Assembly (NCBI GenBank): GCA_002708085.1
Contig: PAOU01000003.1
Location: 18,132 to 61,685 of the forward strand
DNA from: Dehalococcoidia bacterium
GTDB taxonomy: Bacteria > Chloroflexota > Dehalococcoidia > Lucifugimonadales > Lucifugimonadaceae
Length of the DNA stretch: 43,554 nucleotides
Reading direction: 5' to 3'
The notes beneath the pieces are model-generated. The model had not been told where the DNA came from. It searched no databases and saw only the letters and a list, made by a program, of their open reading frames with translations. Position numbers and translations under genes: made by a program. Positions within the stretch are counted from its first letter, which is position 1. Every line of letters begins with the position of its first letter. Positions 27,116 through 36,357 of the stretch are shown one piece after another.

Positions 27116-27794
27116 AAATTTTGATATAAATACGATTCTTTCAGAAACTGGATCTTCTTTATTAACAATAATTTATAAATCTCTATTAAAAAGAGAAAAA
27201 CAGATAATTTTAGAATGTGGAGTAAACAAAGGTTATTCAACTTCGATGTTTTCCTATTATTCAGAGAAAAGTGATAGTTATTGTTTTTCTATAGATATAA
27301 ATGATTGCAAAGATGTTGTGACCTCTGAACGTTGGACTTTTATTCATAATGATGACTCTAAAGTATTAGAAATTATTAATGATTATCCAGTACTTCAAGA
27401 TCAAGGAATAGATATTTTATTTATAGATAGTTTTCATCGTGCAGATCATGTAGAGAAAGTGTTATATGGTTGGTATCCCTACTTAAATAAGGATTCATTG
27501 ATATTTATTGATGATATTGATGGAAGAAATTATAGAAAAGGAAAAGAGAAAGATAGTTATTATAATGAATTGAATTGGGAAGAAATTAATAGGTTTACTA
27601 GGGATTTCTCTGAAAACAATTCTTCTGACACAATTCTAACTCAATATTTCGGTAAAACTGGATTAGCAAAGATAGTTAAAGTATCTGAAAAAGGCTCACT
27701 TCCTAATCGTATAGTAAATAGGGAAAGATCTTTATTGTTAAAATTAATTACTTTATTTAATAGAAATTTAAAAAATTTATTTAGAAGTAGGTGA
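27105..27794 (+). CDS. Class I SAM-dependent methyltransferase-like protein (Methyltransf_24 type)
   Basis: ILECGVNKGYSTSMFSYY...CFSIDINDCKDV...DILFIDSFHRADHVEKVLYGWYPYLNKDSLIFIDDID. ATG at 27105 preferred over GTG 27093. Confidence 0.72.
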   Translation: MKSKNFDINTILSETGSSLLTIIYKSLLKREKQIILECGVNKGYSTSMFSYYSEKSDSYCFSIDINDCKDVVTSERWTFIHNDDSKVLEIINDYPVLQDQGIDILFIDSFHRADHVEKVLYGWYPYLNKDSLIFIDDIDGRNYRKGKEKDSYYNELNWEEINRFTRDFSENNSSDTILTQYFGKTGLAKIVKVSEKGSLPNRIVNRERSLLLKLITLFNRNLKNLFRSR

Positions 27795-29272
27795 AAATGA
27801 AGAATAATGAAAAATATGAAGTTTTATTTAAATCTGCTTCAGAACTTAGACAATTAATTTGTTCAAAAAAAATATCTCCTGTTGAGATTACTAATTTAGC
27901 ACTTGAAAGAATTGAACAAATTAATCCTAAGACTAATGCATTCTTAACAGTTACTGCTGATAGTGCTTTAGAAAAAGCAAAAGAAGTAGAAAAGAAAATT
28001 TTAAATCAAGAACCATTGGGTTTATTAGCTGGAATTCCTACATCTATAAAGGATTTAGAGCCTATGAAAGGCGTAAGACAAACTAAAGGTTCACTTATTT
28101 TTAAGGATTTTATTGCAGATGTAGATCAGATATCTGTAGAACGTATTAAAAATCAAGATGGAATAATTTTAGGAAAAACAAATACTCCGGAATTTGGACA
28201 AAGTGGTACCACTGAAAATAAATTAGGGGATCATTGTCGTAATCCTTGGAATCTTGAATATGTTGCAGGTGGATCTAGTGGAGGAACTGGCTCTTCTGTT
28301 GCTTCAGGAATAACACCTGTTGCTCAAGGATCAGATGGTGGTGGTTCTATAAGGATTCCTGCGGCTTTTTGTGGAATATATGGAATCAAGGCTACCCAAG
28401 GAAGAGTTCCAAGAAGAAATATAAGTAATTTAAGTTGGCATCCAGTTAATTATTCTAGTATGGGTCCTATTAGCAGATATGTAGTTGATAGCGCTTTATT
28501 TCTTCAAGCTTTATCAGGACCTCATCCTGAATCTGAATTTGGAACTTTAACTAATTCTCCGCCGAATTTTTTGATTGATATAGAGAAAGGTGTATCAGGA
28601 AAATTGATAGGTTGGTCTCCTGATTTAGGTTCTAGAATTGTAGACGATGAAGTGAAAAATGTTACAGAAAATGCAGTAAAAATTTTTGAAGACTTAGGCG
28701 CAAATGTAGAAGAGTTGAATTTTGATATTGATCTTGATGAATTAGAACATCCATTACATAATGTTCTGTCTTTTGCACTTGCATATGCCACTAATGGATA
28801 TTTACTTGAGGAAAATTCTGATTTTCTTATGCACTATGTAAGAAATACTATTGAAAAAGGCAAAAATATTTCTGCAGATGAATATCTTCAATCTTTGACA
28901 AAATTATATGAATTTAGAAGTAAGATCGAACGAATTTTTGATAGATATGATTTTATTTCAACTCCTACTATGGCTATTCCTGCATTCAAATGTAATGAAA
29001 GACCATTTTTTGAAAATGGGAAAATTAAGTTCAAAGATTTAGATGATGGGTATTATGACTATTCTAATTGGAATATTCATTTGACTCAATTTACAGCATT
29101 GTTTAATTGGAGTGGAAATCCTGCGGCGGCATTACCATGTGGGTTTTCATCATCTGGACTTCCTGTATCGTTACAAATTATTGGGAAAAAAGAAGATGAG
29201 GTAGGAGTTTTACAAGCCTCTAGGGCTTTTGAGAAGGTAAAGCCTTGGCATGATTATTATCCACATATATAA
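27791..29272 (+). CDS. Amidase signature enzyme (third GatA-superfamily paralog in the window)
   Basis: GGSSGGTGSSVASGITPVAQGSDGGGSIRIPAAFCGIYGIKATQGRVPRRN. GTGA overlap with the upstream gene; alternative ATG at 27797. Confidence 0.88.
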   Translation: MKMKNNEKYEVLFKSASELRQLICSKKISPVEITNLALERIEQINPKTNAFLTVTADSALEKAKEVEKKILNQEPLGLLAGIPTSIKDLEPMKGVRQTKGSLIFKDFIADVDQISVERIKNQDGIILGKTNTPEFGQSGTTENKLGDHCRNPWNLEYVAGGSSGGTGSSVASGITPVAQGSDGGGSIRIPAAFCGIYGIKATQGRVPRRNISNLSWHPVNYSSMGPISRYVVDSALFLQALSGPHPESEFGTLTNSPPNFLIDIEKGVSGKLIGWSPDLGSRIVDDEVKNVTENAVKIFEDLGANVEELNFDIDLDELEHPLHNVLSFALAYATNGYLLEENSDFLMHYVRNTIEKGKNISADEYLQSLTKLYEFRSKIERIFDRYDFISTPTMAIPAFKCNERPFFENGKIKFKDLDDGYYDYSNWNIHLTQFTALFNWSGNPAAALPCGFSSSGLPVSLQIIGKKEDEVGVLQASRAFEKVKPWHDYYPHI

Positions 29273-29366
29273 AATATCGAAATTTGATATTAAATATTTT
29301 TAGAAAACCATATAATAATTAATACGTTCCTGATATTTTTTTAAATGATATATTTTTTTAATCAAT

Positions 29367-30245
29367 ATGAATGCTAAATTACATGTTTTGGGTTCTGGTA
29401 CTCCGACTCCTACAAAAGAAAGATGGGGATCTTGCTTTGTTCTTGAAATTCCAGGAGAACAAATCATGTTTGATTGTGGTCCAGCATCAACTTATAAGAT
29501 GATTTTGATGGATTTGGATCCCAAAAAAGTTAATAATTTATTTTTTACTCATCATCATTCTGATCATGATTTGGATTATCCTTGTTTTCTCCTCACAAGA
29601 TGGGAAACTAGTATAGGAAATGAAGAAAATTTGAATATTTATGGTCCTCCACCTACTGAATTATTGACTACTAGATTGATAGATTTGGATATTGGAGCAT
29701 TTGCTCATGATCTTATAGCTAGAACAAATCATCCTTTAAGTTTAAACGCTTATCAAATTAGAGGTGGAGTTTTACCTAGACAGTTACCCAAGTATATAGC
29801 TAGAGATATATCACCAGGTGAAGTTATAAATACGAAGAATGCTAAAGTGACTTCTACTTTAGCTGAACATGTAGAACCTTATTTGGATTCTTTGGCCTAC
29901 AAAGTTGAAACGGAAGGTTTAAGTATTGTATTTACTGGTGATACAAGACCTTGCAAAACTGTAGTAGAATTAGCTAGAGATGCTGATTATTTAGTTTGTA
30001 TATGTTCTGGCTTACAGAGTGATATTGAAGGTACACCAGAAGATGATTATATGAGTGGTAGTATTGATGCAGGAATGATGGCAAAAGAGGCAAATGTATC
30101 TAATTTGATGTTAGTTCATGAGGGTTATAATTTATCAGATCCTAAAAACCTAAAAGATGCTATAGATGGAATAAAGAATATTTATGATGGTAATGTTATT
30201 CAAACTAATGAGTTAAAAACATATGATTTACAAGTAGGTAAATAA
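29367..30245 (+). CDS. MBL-fold metallo-hydrolase (RNase Z/arylsulfatase-like)
   Basis: LGSGTPTPTKERWGSCFVLE, MFDCGPAST, FFTHHHSDHDLDYPCF, VFTGDTRPC. Confidence 0.88.
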   Translation: MNAKLHVLGSGTPTPTKERWGSCFVLEIPGEQIMFDCGPASTYKMILMDLDPKKVNNLFFTHHHSDHDLDYPCFLLTRWETSIGNEENLNIYGPPPTELLTTRLIDLDIGAFAHDLIARTNHPLSLNAYQIRGGVLPRQLPKYIARDISPGEVINTKNAKVTSTLAEHVEPYLDSLAYKVETEGLSIVFTGDTRPCKTVVELARDADYLVCICSGLQSDIEGTPEDDYMSGSIDAGMMAKEANVSNLMLVHEGYNLSDPKNLKDAIDGIKNIYDGNVIQTNELKTYDLQVGK

Positions 30246-30335
30246 GTGAGTAAAGAATTAATAATTATGATTGTTGTGATGTTATTAGTAATAGGTTTGG
30301 GTATTTTTTATATGGGCTTTGCTCGACCATATTAG
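30246..30335 (+). CDS. Possible 29-aa single-TM microprotein translationally coupled to the MBL gene
   Basis: GTG directly after the upstream TAA; MSKELIIMIVVMLLVIGLGIFYMGFARPY*. Confidence 0.35.
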   Translation: MSKELIIMIVVMLLVIGLGIFYMGFARPY

Positions 30336-30337
30336 TA

Positions 30338-31537
30338 TTATTTTTTATAGATTCCACAGTATTCTATAGCAGTTAATGCATATATTTTTGAAGCTTTATA
30401 TAGGCTGTCTATAGAAATTTTTTCATGATCTGAGTGTGCAGTTTTATATTGTGGACCATATCCAATTGTTGGGATTTTTGTGTGATAAGAATAAAGATTT
30501 GCATCAGTTGATAAAGCCATACCAATAATTTCTGGTGACTTTTCAATTATTTTTTCACCAGAATTTTTTAATGAATTTATAATTGGATCATCTAATGATG
30601 TTTGAAAAGGTTGTTTTGTTGCATTTTCTTCTATAGAAAAATTAGTTTTTAAATTTGATTTTTTAGATATTTTAGAACAAATATTTTGTAATTTTGAAAG
30701 CATATCTTTCATTTTATAATTTGGATTCCATCTTAAAGTCCCATTTATAGTTACCTCTGAAGGTAAGCGGTTGAAATAATCCCCTCCATTAAGTTTTCCA
30801 ATATTTAACTGGTTTCTTCCACATAATTTATGATATTCAGAATTTTCAAATTCAACTTCCAAGTTTTGTAACTCAAGAAGTGTTTTTCCTGCCCAGTAAA
30901 TTGGATTTTCTAAAAAAGTCGTATTGATTGTATGCATAGAACCTTTTTCACTATGAATAGTAATAGTGAAATTTATAAATCCCATACCTGCTGTCCATAT
31001 AGCGTTTGGCCCTTCGGTTATTACTATTGCATCTGGAGTCATTTTTTTTAATTTTAATAACTCTATTAATCTTTTTGGCCCCTCTTTTTGTCCTATGGGT
31101 GTTTCATGTCCTATTACAGAAGTCAACGAAAGATCTCCTGATAAATTAATCTTTGACTTTTTAATAGCTGAAATAGCATGTACTACTGAAATCAATCCAC
31201 CCTTCATATCTTCAGCTCCCCTTCCAATAATAGTATTGTTTTTTATCTCAGGGGGATCACTTATTCCAATGGGAATAGTATCTATATGACCATTAAACAT
31301 TAAAGATTTTCCAACTTTCGGATTACTGCCAGAAAGTAAGGTGTAAACATTAGGTCTTTTATCAATAAATTCATCTACTAGAACATCTAAGTTTTCACGT
31401 TGAAGAATATTAACTAAGAAATCACATCCTTTTTTTTCATCTCCAGTTTCACTTTTTACTTTGAGAAAATTCAAGGTATCTTCAGCTATTTTTTCTTCAT
31501 CAATTGAATCTAAAATTGTTTGTATATAATTTTGCAT
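30338..31537 (-). CDS. M20-family peptidase/deacylase (ArgE/DapE-like)
   Basis: MFNGHIDTIPIG, IIGRGAEDMKGGLISVVHAI, VIGHETPIGQKEG, TIGYGPQYKTAHSDHEKISIDSL. Confidence 0.88.
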   Translation of the reverse strand: MQNYIQTILDSIDEEKIAEDTLNFLKVKSETGDEKKGCDFLVNILQRENLDVLVDEFIDKRPNVYTLLSGSNPKVGKSLMFNGHIDTIPIGISDPPEIKNNTIIGRGAEDMKGGLISVVHAISAIKKSKINLSGDLSLTSVIGHETPIGQKEGPKRLIELLKLKKMTPDAIVITEGPNAIWTAGMGFINFTITIHSEKGSMHTINTTFLENPIYWAGKTLLELQNLEVEFENSEYHKLCGRNQLNIGKLNGGDYFNRLPSEVTINGTLRWNPNYKMKDMLSKLQNICSKISKKSNLKTNFSIEENATKQPFQTSLDDPIINSLKNSGEKIIEKSPEIIGMALSTDANLYSYHTKIPTIGYGPQYKTAHSDHEKISIDSLYKASKIYALTAIEYCGIYKK

Positions 31538-31591
31538 ATTTCTACATTAGTTTATTGATAATTATAATCATACTCTCTATAGTCTAAAACA

Positions 31592-31762
31592 ATGAACAAA
31601 TTAATTATTATATTTTTAGGATTACTTTTTATTTCTGTAGGATTATTATTGTATCAATCTAGATTAGAAAATGATTTTCAAGTTCAATCTGATGAAAACA
31701 GACACACTAATATTAGTTATTTAAAAGTAATGAAAGAAGTTGAAAAAGAGTTGTTTGATTGA
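31592..31762 (+). CDS. 56-aa single-TM small protein
   Basis: Manual translation MNKLIIIFLGLLFISVGLLLYQSRLENDFQVQSDENRHTNISYLKVMKEVEKELFD*; TATAAT at 31563-31568. Confidence 0.5.
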   Translation: MNKLIIIFLGLLFISVGLLLYQSRLENDFQVQSDENRHTNISYLKVMKEVEKELFD

Positions 31763-31801
31763 TAGGATATCTAGTTAATTTTAGGAAAAAATCATAATTT
31801 T

Positions 31802-32809
31802 ATGGCTACTTTAACACTAGAACATAAACAACATTTTGAAGAATTTGGTTTTGTGAAAATTCAGGGATTGCTTGATCCTAAAGAAGTGATTGATCCAGTA
31901 ATATCTGAGTATAAAATTGTTTTAGATAATTTAGCAGATCAATTATTTGATAATGGAAAAATACAATCCAAATATGAAGATTTAGAATTTGGTGAAAGAG
32001 TAACTAAAATTTATTCAGAAAGTGGAGAAGTACATAATCAATTTTTTGATTTTTCTTTACCCCAATCTAATATAAAAAATGATACGCCATTTTGGACTGG
32101 ACCTGCTGTTTTCAATGCAATTAGAAATCCTGAATTATTGGATATTGTTGAAGGTTTTATTGGTTCAGAAATTTATTCCAATCCAATCCAGCATGTAAGA
32201 ATTAAAGTTCCTGAAAAAGATTGTCCTAGAGATAAGAATGGAAATGTAATTTTTGGTGCTACACCATGGCATCAAGATGCTGGTGTAGCTACTGAGGAAA
32301 TTGATAATACTGATATGCTTACAGTCTGGTTTCCACTGACAGATGCAACAGAAGATAATGGTTGTTTACAGATTGTTCCTGGAAGTCATAAAGGAAAGGT
32401 TTTGACTCATTGCCCTGGTTTTGATTTAAAGACTAAGAAAAAAATTTCTAAATTGGGTCCAGGGGGTTTGCAAATCCCAGAAAAATTATTTAAATCAGAA
32501 CATGCTATGCCTATACCTATGAAAAAAGGAGACGTGTTGTTATTTTCTAAGAAAACAGTTCATTCAGCTTTGCCAAATTTAAGTGATCAAATTAGATGGA
32601 GTTTTGATCTTAGATATCAACCTGTAGGTCAACCTACAGGAAGGGATATGTTTCCAGGTTTTATAGCTAGAAGTAAAGAAGATCCAGATGCTGTGTTAGA
32701 AGATTCTAGCACTTGGAATCAAATGTGGATAAAAGCAAGAGATTCTTTGGCAAAGACCGAACAATTTGAATTTAATCGTTGGGATGGTAATGATATTGCA
32801 TGTGCTTAA
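31802..32809 (+). CDS. Phytanoyl-CoA dioxygenase (PhyH) family Fe(II)/2OG oxygenase
   Basis: TPWHQDAGVA (HxD), LTVWFPLTDATEDNGCLQIVPGSHKG, KKTVHSALPNLSDQIRWSFDLRYQP. Confidence 0.9.
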   Translation: MATLTLEHKQHFEEFGFVKIQGLLDPKEVIDPVISEYKIVLDNLADQLFDNGKIQSKYEDLEFGERVTKIYSESGEVHNQFFDFSLPQSNIKNDTPFWTGPAVFNAIRNPELLDIVEGFIGSEIYSNPIQHVRIKVPEKDCPRDKNGNVIFGATPWHQDAGVATEEIDNTDMLTVWFPLTDATEDNGCLQIVPGSHKGKVLTHCPGFDLKTKKKISKLGPGGLQIPEKLFKSEHAMPIPMKKGDVLLFSKKTVHSALPNLSDQIRWSFDLRYQPVGQPTGRDMFPGFIARSKEDPDAVLEDSSTWNQMWIKARDSLAKTEQFEFNRWDGNDIACA

Positions 32810-32833
32810 ATTACATTTTGACTTCTATGAAAA

Positions 32834-33037
32834 ATGAATAAAAGATTAATTTTTGGAATATTTCTTATCATAGTAGGTTTAATTTGGCTTTTGAATATAG
32901 GTGAATCTTTTGGGCAACTTTTGATTCTTTCCATAGGGATATATTTCTGTCTTATAGGAGCTTCACAAAAAATTAGATCATCAAAGAAAAAAATACCTGA
33001 AGAAGAGGATAATCTACCAATCAAAGATGATTCGTAA
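32834..33037 (+). CDS. Small LiaI/LiaF-TM-like membrane protein
   Basis: MNKRLIFGIFLIIVGLIWLLNIGESFGQLLILSIGIYFCLIGASQKIRSSKKK; overlaps the next ORF by 11 bp. Confidence 0.55.
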   Translation: MNKRLIFGIFLIIVGLIWLLNIGESFGQLLILSIGIYFCLIGASQKIRSSKKKIPEEEDNLPIKDDS

Positions 33038-33911
33038 AGATAAAATTAAGTTTTTAGGATATCTTTTTTTGATACTTTTGGTTTCATTTTTTTTTACTTT
33101 ATTGATTAGTCCAAATACTATTCAAATAGGATTCGTTCCATCAATAATTATCTTTTCTGGAATAATATTTCTTGTTCAATGGGTTTTTTTTATTCATTCA
33201 TACCTATTAAATTCAGAATATTATTTTGATCTTGTTGGATCCATGACATTTATCTCTATTATTATTTCGGCATTTTTAATTTCAGATATAAAAGATTTTA
33301 GATCAATGGTACTTTTTTTTATTGTCATTGTTTGGGCTATAAGACTGGGGTCATTTCTTTTTTTTAGAATAAGATTAAAAGGTTTTGATAATAGATTTTC
33401 TTCAATTAAGAATGATTTCTTTAAGTTATTTTTTGTTTGGAATCTTCAAGGAATGTGGATTTTATTTTCAATTTCACCTGCTCTAATTTCTTTACTTTCT
33501 GAAGCAAAAAATTCTATGGGTATTTTAGGTTATGTCGGTATTTTAGTTTGGGCTTTAGGATTTTTAATTGAAATAATTGCTGATTACCAAAAAATGATTT
33601 TTAGATCTAAAAAAGAAAATGAAAAAAATTTTATAAATTCTGGCTTTTGGGCTTGGGTTCGTCATCCAAATTATCTGGGTGAAATTATTCTTTGGTTTGG
33701 AGTAAGTATCATTAGTTTTCCTGTGTTGATAGGTTGGCAATTTTTATCTTTATTGTCTCCAATTTTTGTAGCCATATTATTAATTAAGATTAGTGGAGTG
33801 CCTATATTAGAGGAAAATAACAAGAACAGATGGGGTGATAATCCTGAATATTTAACTTATATTAAGAATACTCCTATGATTATTCCTAGAATACTAAAAA
33901 TAAAAAAGTAG
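33027..33911 (+). CDS. DUF1295/steroid 5-alpha-reductase-like membrane protein
   Basis: SGFWAWVRHPNYLGEIILWFGVSIIS...VPILEENNKNRWGDNPEYLTYIKNTPMIIPR. Confidence 0.87.
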   Translation: MIRKDKIKFLGYLFLILLVSFFFTLLISPNTIQIGFVPSIIIFSGIIFLVQWVFFIHSYLLNSEYYFDLVGSMTFISIIISAFLISDIKDFRSMVLFFIVIVWAIRLGSFLFFRIRLKGFDNRFSSIKNDFFKLFFVWNLQGMWILFSISPALISLLSEAKNSMGILGYVGILVWALGFLIEIIADYQKMIFRSKKENEKNFINSGFWAWVRHPNYLGEIILWFGVSIISFPVLIGWQFLSLLSPIFVAILLIKISGVPILEENNKNRWGDNPEYLTYIKNTPMIIPRILKIKK

Positions 33912-34025
33912 GGGCTTTATTGAATTTTTTTATTTTTTTATAATGTCGATATAAACAATTCGGTTTTTAATAAATCTTTTGTTTTAGTAGATTATGAAAA
34001 AGAAAATTAAATAACAGGTTTTCAA

Positions 34026-34634
34026 ATGATTTTAATCTTTTGGATATTAGTTGCTTTTTTTCTTTCCAGTATTCCTTGGGCTATGGTTTTAGGTTTCTTA
34101 TTCTTGAACCGTGATATTAGAGAAGTTGGTGATAATAATCCAGGTGGAGCTAATGCTTGGAAAATGGGAGGCTGGAAAATTGGATTGTCAGCTGTACTTC
34201 TTGATTTAGCAAAAGCTTTTGTGCCAATCTATTGTGCAATAAATTTTGCAGGAATTGAATCTTGGGGTATAAGTGCGTTAGCAGTTGCATCTTTGCTTGG
34301 TCATGCATTTACTCCTTTTCTAAAATTTAGAGGGGGTAAATCTTTAGCTGTAACTGCTGGAATATGGGCTGCAATATCAAATGGATGGTTAGTTATTCCT
34401 GTGATGATATCATTAGCAACTTTTCATTCTTTGCAGAGAACTCATGTTTGGACAATTATTTTGACTATGATTGTAATTCTTTCTTGGGTAATTTTAAGAT
34501 ACTTTTCTCCATCTATGATTATTCTTTGGGTGTTTAATATGAACTTAATAGTTTTAAAACATAGGAATGAAATAAGAGAAGGTGTTATTCCAAGAAATTG
34601 GTTGATCAATATTGTTAGGAAAGAAAATGATTAA
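34026..34634 (+). CDS. PlsY-family acyltransferase paralog with variant motif
   Basis: SSIPWAMVLGFLFLNRDIREVGDNNPGGANAWKMGGWKIGLSAVLLDLAKA, GHAFTPFLKFRGGKSLAVTAG. Confidence 0.83.
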   Translation: MILIFWILVAFFLSSIPWAMVLGFLFLNRDIREVGDNNPGGANAWKMGGWKIGLSAVLLDLAKAFVPIYCAINFAGIESWGISALAVASLLGHAFTPFLKFRGGKSLAVTAGIWAAISNGWLVIPVMISLATFHSLQRTHVWTIILTMIVILSWVILRYFSPSMIILWVFNMNLIVLKHRNEIREGVIPRNWLINIVRKEND

Positions 34635-35193
34635 TTTTATATCTTTTTATTATTTGTATTTTTTAGTTGTTTTTTCTTTACTGCTTTTGTTTGTTACTTT
34701 AGTGAATATTTTATTATCGTTTCTTTTTACAAGGAAAAATAAAAGACAGGGATCAATAGATTTTTCATCTAAGAAACCTTTGATTTCAGTTCTGATCCCA
34801 GCTAGAGATGAAGAAGAAAATATTTATAGATGTATAAATTCATTGCTGAAACAAAGCTATTCTAATATAGAAGTAGTGGTTTTAGATGATGATTCTGAAG
34901 ATAATACTTTTGCTTTAGCTAAAGAAATTTCTGATTTGGATTCTAGAGTAAGTGTTTATAAAGGAAATAAGGTTCCATCTGGATGGTTAGGCAAAAATTG
35001 GGCTTGTCATCAGCTTAGTGAAAAAGCAAATGGAGAATTTCTTTTATTTCTTGATTCAGATACAAAGTTAAGTCCCAATGTTCTTTCTGACTCTATGAAT
35101 ATGCATATAAATGAAGATTTAGATCTTCTTACTTTGTTCCCTAAAAGAAAAGCATCTACTTTTATAGATAAAATTATTTCAGTAACAATTTGA
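34627..35193 (+). CDS. Glycosyltransferase family 2, N-terminal half (ends at in-frame TGA)
   Basis: PLISVLIPARDEEENIYRCINSLLKQSYSNIEVVVLDDDSEDNT, LGKNWACHQL, LFLDSDTKLSPN; ATG 34627 overlaps the plsY stop. Confidence 0.8.
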   Translation: MINFISFYYLYFLVVFSLLLLFVTLVNILLSFLFTRKNKRQGSIDFSSKKPLISVLIPARDEEENIYRCINSLLKQSYSNIEVVVLDDDSEDNTFALAKEISDLDSRVSVYKGNKVPSGWLGKNWACHQLSEKANGEFLLFLDSDTKLSPNVLSDSMNMHINEDLDLLTLFPKRKASTFIDKIISVTI

Positions 35194-35196
35194 TGG

Positions 35197-35814
35197 ATGA
35201 TTTTTTCATGGATTCCAATATTTTTAGCCAACACGTCAAAATTTCCATTTTTCTCTGCTGCTTTTGGTCAATTTTTATTGTTTAAGAGAGATTCTTACAA
35301 TCTAATAGGGGGGCATAAAACAATTAAAGTAGAAATTCTAGATGATTTCGAATTAGGAAGGAATATAAGTAGGAATAAATTAAAATTAAAAATGATAAAT
35401 GGAGTTAAAGATATAGAGACTTTTTCATATAATTCTGAAAAAGAAGCTTTAAGAGGTTTTTCAAGGACTATTTTCCCTTTCTTTTATCAGAGTTTAATAG
35501 GATTTTTAATATTATGGTTTTTATTTATTTCTATGACTTTTATACCCTTTCTTATGATATTTGTTGAATTCTTCAATATTACATTAGACGAAAATAAAAA
35601 TTCTTTAATCTTGTTAATTTGGACGTTACTTTCTTGTTCTTGGGTTTTGGCTGCTTTAAGATCTAAACAGAGTATTTTTTTAGCAATCTTGTTTCCTTTT
35701 GCAATGTTAGTAACTTCAATAATAGGATTCTATTCAGTTGTTTCATTTTTGATTGATAATATACATTGGAAAAATAGAAATGTAATTTTTCAAAAAGGAA
35801 ATAAAGATAAATAG
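35197..35814 (+). CDS. Glycosyltransferase family 2, C-terminal half, same frame as 34627..35193
   Basis: SAAFGQFLLFKRDSYNLIGGHKTIKVEILDDFELGRNI...; separated from the first half by TGA TGG. Confidence 0.75.
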   Translation: MIFSWIPIFLANTSKFPFFSAAFGQFLLFKRDSYNLIGGHKTIKVEILDDFELGRNISRNKLKLKMINGVKDIETFSYNSEKEALRGFSRTIFPFFYQSLIGFLILWFLFISMTFIPFLMIFVEFFNITLDENKNSLILLIWTLLSCSWVLAALRSKQSIFLAILFPFAMLVTSIIGFYSVVSFLIDNIHWKNRNVIFQKGNKDK

Positions 35815-35829
35815 ATAATTAGGAGCAAT

Positions 35830-36315
35830 ATGGATATAAAGATAATTGATCAATATAGAATAACGAATAATCAGGTTTTAAATTATATTGATGATGTTAC
35901 TGATGAAGAATCTAAACTTATTTTTGAACCTTTGAATTGTATTAGCTGGACTTTAGGTCATTTAGCAAGATATAACAATCTTACTTTCGCAGCTAGATCT
36001 AGAGGAGTAGAAATCCCTAATGAATTTAAAGATTTTGAAAATGGTGCACCACACTCTCAGAAAGATTTATCTTATGTTAAAGGTTTGTGGCATAAAACAT
36101 TAAGTGACACAGAGAAATTTTTAGATGGACTTAATGAAAATGATTTAGTTAAAGTCTTAGATAACGATTCATATAATGTTGATAATCTTGGAACAGTAAT
36201 GACTAGAATGATTTTTCACTCGTGGAACCATTTGGGAGAAATTGCATCTGTAAGACAATTGATAGGGAAAAATCCTGGAAATCCCGGATATGGAAAATGG
36301 GATTGGAAATATTAG
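35830..36315 (+). CDS. DinB-like (DinB_2) protein
   Basis: SWTLGHLARYNNL...MTRMIFHSWNHLGEIASVRQLIG. Confidence 0.75.
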   Translation: MDIKIIDQYRITNNQVLNYIDDVTDEESKLIFEPLNCISWTLGHLARYNNLTFAARSRGVEIPNEFKDFENGAPHSQKDLSYVKGLWHKTLSDTEKFLDGLNENDLVKVLDNDSYNVDNLGTVMTRMIFHSWNHLGEIASVRQLIGKNPGNPGYGKWDWKY

Positions 36316-36357
36316 TTTTTTTATTCTATTTACCAAAAAATTAGTTTAAAGGAAAAG

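Noticed and set aside
29273-29291. AATATC-N7-GATATT hairpin after the third amidase as terminator
   Set aside because: Only six A/T-rich pairs with no clean U-tract; not distinguishable from background in AT-rich DNA.
33994-34014. Six-codon MKKKIK leader ORF before the second plsY
   Set aside because: Too short and Lys-rich by composition; chance expectation is high.
35191-35235. TGA in GT2 as selenocysteine codon
   Set aside because: No convincing SECIS-like hairpin immediately downstream, and the family has no known selenocysteine at this TM position.
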